From a bacterium CG2_30_54_10 (GTDB lineage: Bacteria > Muiribacteriota > Ozemobacteria > Ozemobacterales > Ozemobacteraceae), in NCBI GenBank assembly GCA_001872985.1, contig MNYA01000260.1, forward strand, positions 1 through 9,256: a stretch of DNA of 9,256 nt, in the 5' to 3' direction. Below are positions 7,553-9,256 of the stretch, piece by piece. The notes beneath the pieces are model-generated. The model ran no database searches, was not told the DNA's origin, and saw nothing but the letters and a program-made list of their open reading frames with translations. Each line of letters begins with the position of its first letter. The first letter of the stretch is position 1. The position numbers were made by a program, and so were the translations under genes.

Positions 7553-7592
7553 GCGCTTCCCCATGGGAGCGCCTTTTCCGTTTTCCGTTTTT
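7553..7592 (+). terminator. terminator-like or attenuator-like hairpin between LolA-like and barrel genes
   Basis: GCGCTTCCC (7553-7561) pairs with GGGAGCGC (7565-7572) with one bulged T (7558) and a 3-nt loop CAT. It is followed at once by a T-rich tract (CCTTTTCCG, TTTTCCG, TTTTT) to 7592. This is the shape of a Rho-independent terminator, though the U-tract is interrupted by CCG. It begins 59 nt after the LolA-like stop, so it could end the upstream unit or attenuate transcription into the barrel gene. The loop contains the A and T of the only nearby ATG (7563), so the same structure could also hide a start codon. Confidence 0.45.
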
Positions 7593-7605
7593 GCAAACTT
7601 TTCCG
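7574..7605 (+). repeat. TTTTCCG heptanucleotide repeats at the 5' end of the barrel gene
   Basis: Two tandem TTTTCCG copies lie at 7574-7580 and 7581-7587 and a third at 7599-7605, all in a pyrimidine-rich stretch. The unit is not a multiple of three. As written, ATG 7563 reads 18 codons to a TGA at 7617. One extra tandem copy would put that ATG in frame with the barrel protein and complete its signal peptide. Two tandem copies is few for a phase-variation tract, so the functional meaning is uncertain. Confidence 0.5.
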
Positions 7606-7612
7606 TTTTATT

Positions 7613-8923
7613 TTGCTGATCTGTCTGCTCGCGATCGTCCATGGAGAATTCAGGGCATCTTGGGCTGATGATGCGCCCAAAGAGTCCGCCGCTTCTGGAA
7701 ACCCGGCGGGAACGGGAACTGAACCGGGAACCGAGCCGGGAAGCGAATCGGCCAAGGAACCTGTGAGGCCCACGGTTTCCGGGTGGCATAGCTGGCGTTT
7801 CAACCAGTTTTCCTCATACGATCAGCTCCGAATCAACCTGGAGCGGGAGTATGCTAAAGGTCAGAAAGCTCTGGTCAGTTTAAACGGGCTCTACTACCAG
7901 GAGGACAACAACAAAAGTTGGAGCGCCTACGTCGGCGAGAGTTATTACAAGTTCAAGGTCAAGAAGTTCGATTTCAAGCTCGGAAACCTGGTTGAAACGC
8001 TCGGCAGCGGCGACAAGATTTCCTGGGTTGACAAGATCAACTCGCGTCGCTATCACAACGGCCTCGCCAATGATTACAACCGCGACAAGAAAGAAGTCCC
8101 CGCGGTTAAAACCACCTATAACATCAACAAGCGAATGACCTTGGATCTTCATTATCTGCCGATCTTCCAGGCCGGCGACATGCCCAGCATCTACAGTAAA
8201 TGGGCCACGGAGTTTCAGCAGTATCTTGCCAAAGCAATCTTTTTTGGCGCCAACCTCGTCCGGGAGAAAGACACCCGTATTCGGGAGCAGTATCACGTCG
8301 CCTTTAACGGGATCTTTAGAAGATACGAGCTTAGATACCACTATTTCCGTCTCAAGGAGCGGATTCCGCTGATCGAAGCAATTTCCGGCAACCTTTTCAG
8401 GTGGTCGTATCCGCTCGAAGAGACGTTCGCCGTGGACGGTAACAGGGCGCTGAAAAAGGATTTCCTGATGCGGTTCGAGGCGGCTTACACCCGCGACAAA
8501 ACCTACTCGGGTTTCTCCAACGGAAGGATCGGCTACCATTTTAGAAGCGACCAGTACAACCTTCTTCTCGGGACAGACAAGACGTTCAAGCGAGGGGTGT
8601 ATCTCAATATTCAGGGTTTGCTTTCCTTCATCACCGACATGAAAGCCCCGACTCCGCTGCAGATCTTCCCGACCGAAGCACTTACCGCCTTCCAGTTGCG
8701 AAAAGGGTTTCGGAGTGAGACCATTTTCATTGAGCTAAATGGTGTGGAAAATCTCACAACGGGCGAATATATCCTGACTCCCCAGATTTCGATTCAGAAA
8801 ACCGATTACCTGAAAATGGTTGGAGGCGTCCACCTGAACGGGAAATCCTCGGAGCATTTCGGGCCGATCGGCCAATTCGACAAAAACAACACTTCGTTTT
8901 TTGAAACCTACGTGATTTTCTGA
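7613..8923 (+). CDS. outer-membrane beta-barrel protein (DUF1302-like), start codon uncertain
   Basis: The reading frame encodes a signal-sequence core (FILLICLLAIVHG, then RASWA with likely cleavage before DD), a Gly-Glu-Pro-rich linker, and about 400 residues of alternating polar/aromatic strands ending in FFETYVIF. The terminal Phe is the usual outer-membrane beta-signal. The block GESYYKFKVKKFDFKLGN, then GDKISWVDKIN, VPAVKTTYNI and LHYLPIFQAGDMP mirrors the pattern of DUF1302-type barrels encoded with LolA-like proteins and MMPL pumps, so a role in lipid receipt or outer-membrane export is inferred. The start given is TTG 7613, the only ATG/GTG/TTG in frame between the previous stop and the barrel. 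It has no ribosome site and cuts off the basic FRFCKLFRF n-region, which the frame continues to encode upstream. Real initiation may be at a non-standard codon (ATC 7514, 8 nt after GGAGG 7501-7505), or the ATG 7563 may be separated by a frameshift. Confidence 0.8.
   Translation: MLICLLAIVHGEFRASWADDAPKESAASGNPAGTGTEPGTEPGSESAKEPVRPTVSGWHSWRFNQFSSYDQLRINLEREYAKGQKALVSLNGLYYQEDNNKSWSAYVGESYYKFKVKKFDFKLGNLVETLGSGDKISWVDKINSRRYHNGLANDYNRDKKEVPAVKTTYNINKRMTLDLHYLPIFQAGDMPSIYSKWATEFQQYLAKAIFFGANLVREKDTRIREQYHVAFNGIFRRYELRYHYFRLKERIPLIEAISGNLFRWSYPLEETFAVDGNRALKKDFLMRFEAAYTRDKTYSGFSNGRIGYHFRSDQYNLLLGTDKTFKRGVYLNIQGLLSFITDMKAPTPLQIFPTEALTAFQLRKGFRSETIFIELNGVENLTTGEYILTPQISIQKTDYLKMVGGVHLNGKSSEHFGPIGQFDKNNTSFFETYVIF
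7715..7750 (+). repeat. imperfect 12-bp in-frame tandem repeat (GTEP/GSES)
   Basis: Three 12-bp units (7715-7726, 7727-7738, 7739-7750) encode GTEP, GTEP and GSES directly after the predicted signal-peptide cleavage site of the barrel protein. They form a flexible acidic linker before the first strand. The unit keeps the reading frame. Confidence 0.65.
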
Positions 8924-9256
8924 TGAGTCGACTGGCCCCAGATAGAGAGCGCGTTCCCGAAAAAAGGCTTTCGTTTGGTCGGCGGCGGCCCCCCAAAGAT
9001 GAAGGAATGTCATTCAACCGTTTATCAGGTTCATTAGTTCTACTGTCTCACTTTTATCTCAAAGGCTTGATGAACACAAAGAAAGAATGATTATGAAAGC
9101 TAAAAGAAAAATATTTCTGGATTGCGCTTCCAATGCCGATCCTTGTGCCCTTGTGGTAAATTAAGTGAGACAGTAGAAGTAGATACGAATTTTGAGCGGA
9201 TACGTTCACTTCAACATTTTTTTCCACACTTTTCTCGATCCACTAAATCTTTACAA
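8924..9256. other. gene-free tail downstream of the barrel gene
   Basis: No credible gene lies in these 333 bases on either strand; reverse-strand ORFs here run back into the barrel gene as shadows. Positions 8924-9030 are still GC-rich, with a weak CGAAA/TTTCG hairpin at 8958-8973 that I would not call a terminator. From about 9030 the composition becomes AT-rich and includes the inverted-repeat element at 9037-9179. The last 75 bases are T-rich with nothing recognisable. Confidence 0.6.
9037..9179. mobile_element. MITE-like element, 143 bp, with 17-bp terminal inverted repeats and flanking TA
   Basis: TTCTACTGTCTCACTT at 9038-9053 is the exact reverse complement of AAGTGAGACAGTAGAA at 9163-9178. 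One more base on each side (G9037 and G9179) gives 17-bp ends with a single outer mismatch. Immediately outside are TA (9035-9036) and TA (9180-9181), which fits the TA target duplication of IS630/mariner-type elements. The 109-nt interior is AT-rich, unlike the genes before it, and encodes no transposase. This suggests a non-autonomous element mobilised in trans. TA is a common dinucleotide, so the family assignment is tentative, but the inverted repeat is not plausibly chance. Confidence 0.6.

Noticed and set aside
7148..7612. GTG 7148 as the start of the barrel gene
   Set aside because: It would overlap the LolA-like gene by about 346 nt out of frame, and the added residues are a basic, low-complexity shadow of that gene.
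8958..8973. CGAAA/TTTCG hairpin as the terminator of the barrel gene
   Set aside because: The stem is only 5 bp, AT-rich, and followed by TTTGG rather than a U-tract.
8735..9017. Two overlapping minus-strand ORFs at the end of the barrel gene
   Set aside because: They are largely antisense to the well-supported barrel coding sequence and lack ribosome sites or recognisable motifs.
9067..9097. TTGATG and TATGAA as a promoter within the AT-rich tail
   Set aside because: Both boxes are weak matches at 19-bp spacing and no gene follows within the window.
9093..9164. 23-codon ORF inside the MITE-like element, with AAGAAAG before its ATG
   Set aside because: It is too short, has no recognisable feature and ends inside the inverted repeat. 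It is most likely chance.

Overview
The window suggests a diderm (Gram-negative-type) bacterium of moderately high GC content. The evidence is a LolA-like periplasmic protein with a signal peptide, and a beta-barrel outer-membrane protein ending in phenylalanine. Genes are tightly packed with ATGA overlaps and Shine-Dalgarno sites of the GGAGG type. I cannot place the phylum from sequence alone. All convincing genes are on the + strand and look like one operon or two closely linked units.

Layout: (1) 1-158, a leader with a 14-bp tandem repeat and no complete gene. (2) 159-3029, a large PEP-synthase / rifampicin-phosphotransferase-like ATP-dependent phosphotransferase with an ATP-grasp domain, a middle helical region and a C-terminal swivelling His domain, but no C-terminal PEP/pyruvate barrel. 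(3) 3026-5341, an RND-superfamily MMPL-type transporter overlapping gene 1 by ATGA. (4) 5338-5565, a doubtful 75-codon ORF that overlaps the transporter by ATGA and carries a GC-rich palindromic insert. (5) 5579-6682, a DUF3419 / BtaA-like SAM-dependent 3-amino-3-carboxypropyltransferase. (6) 6720-7493, a secreted LolA-like 'outer membrane lipoprotein-sorting' family protein (PF17131 type). (7) A leader with a terminator-like hairpin and TTTTCCG repeats, then an outer-membrane beta-barrel protein ending at 8923 whose start codon is problematic. (8) 8924-9256, a gene-free, partly AT-rich tail holding a 143-bp MITE-like element with nearly perfect 17-bp terminal inverted repeats and TA on both sides.

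Taken together (inference), the set reads as a pathway that makes and exports a polar lipid or lipid-like small molecule. The BtaA-like enzyme would supply an aminocarboxypropyl headgroup and the PEP-synthase-like enzyme would phosphorylate or condense a substrate. The RND pump would extract the product from the inner membrane, the LolA-like protein would carry it across the periplasm, and the barrel would receive it at the outer membrane. The RND + LolA-like + barrel trio recurs in bacteria and resembles hopanoid/sterol trafficking systems. I do not recognise its combination with these two enzymes as a described system. The other points of interest are the missing start codon of the barrel gene beside heptanucleotide repeats, the in-frame palindromic element in the small ORF, and the MITE-like element.
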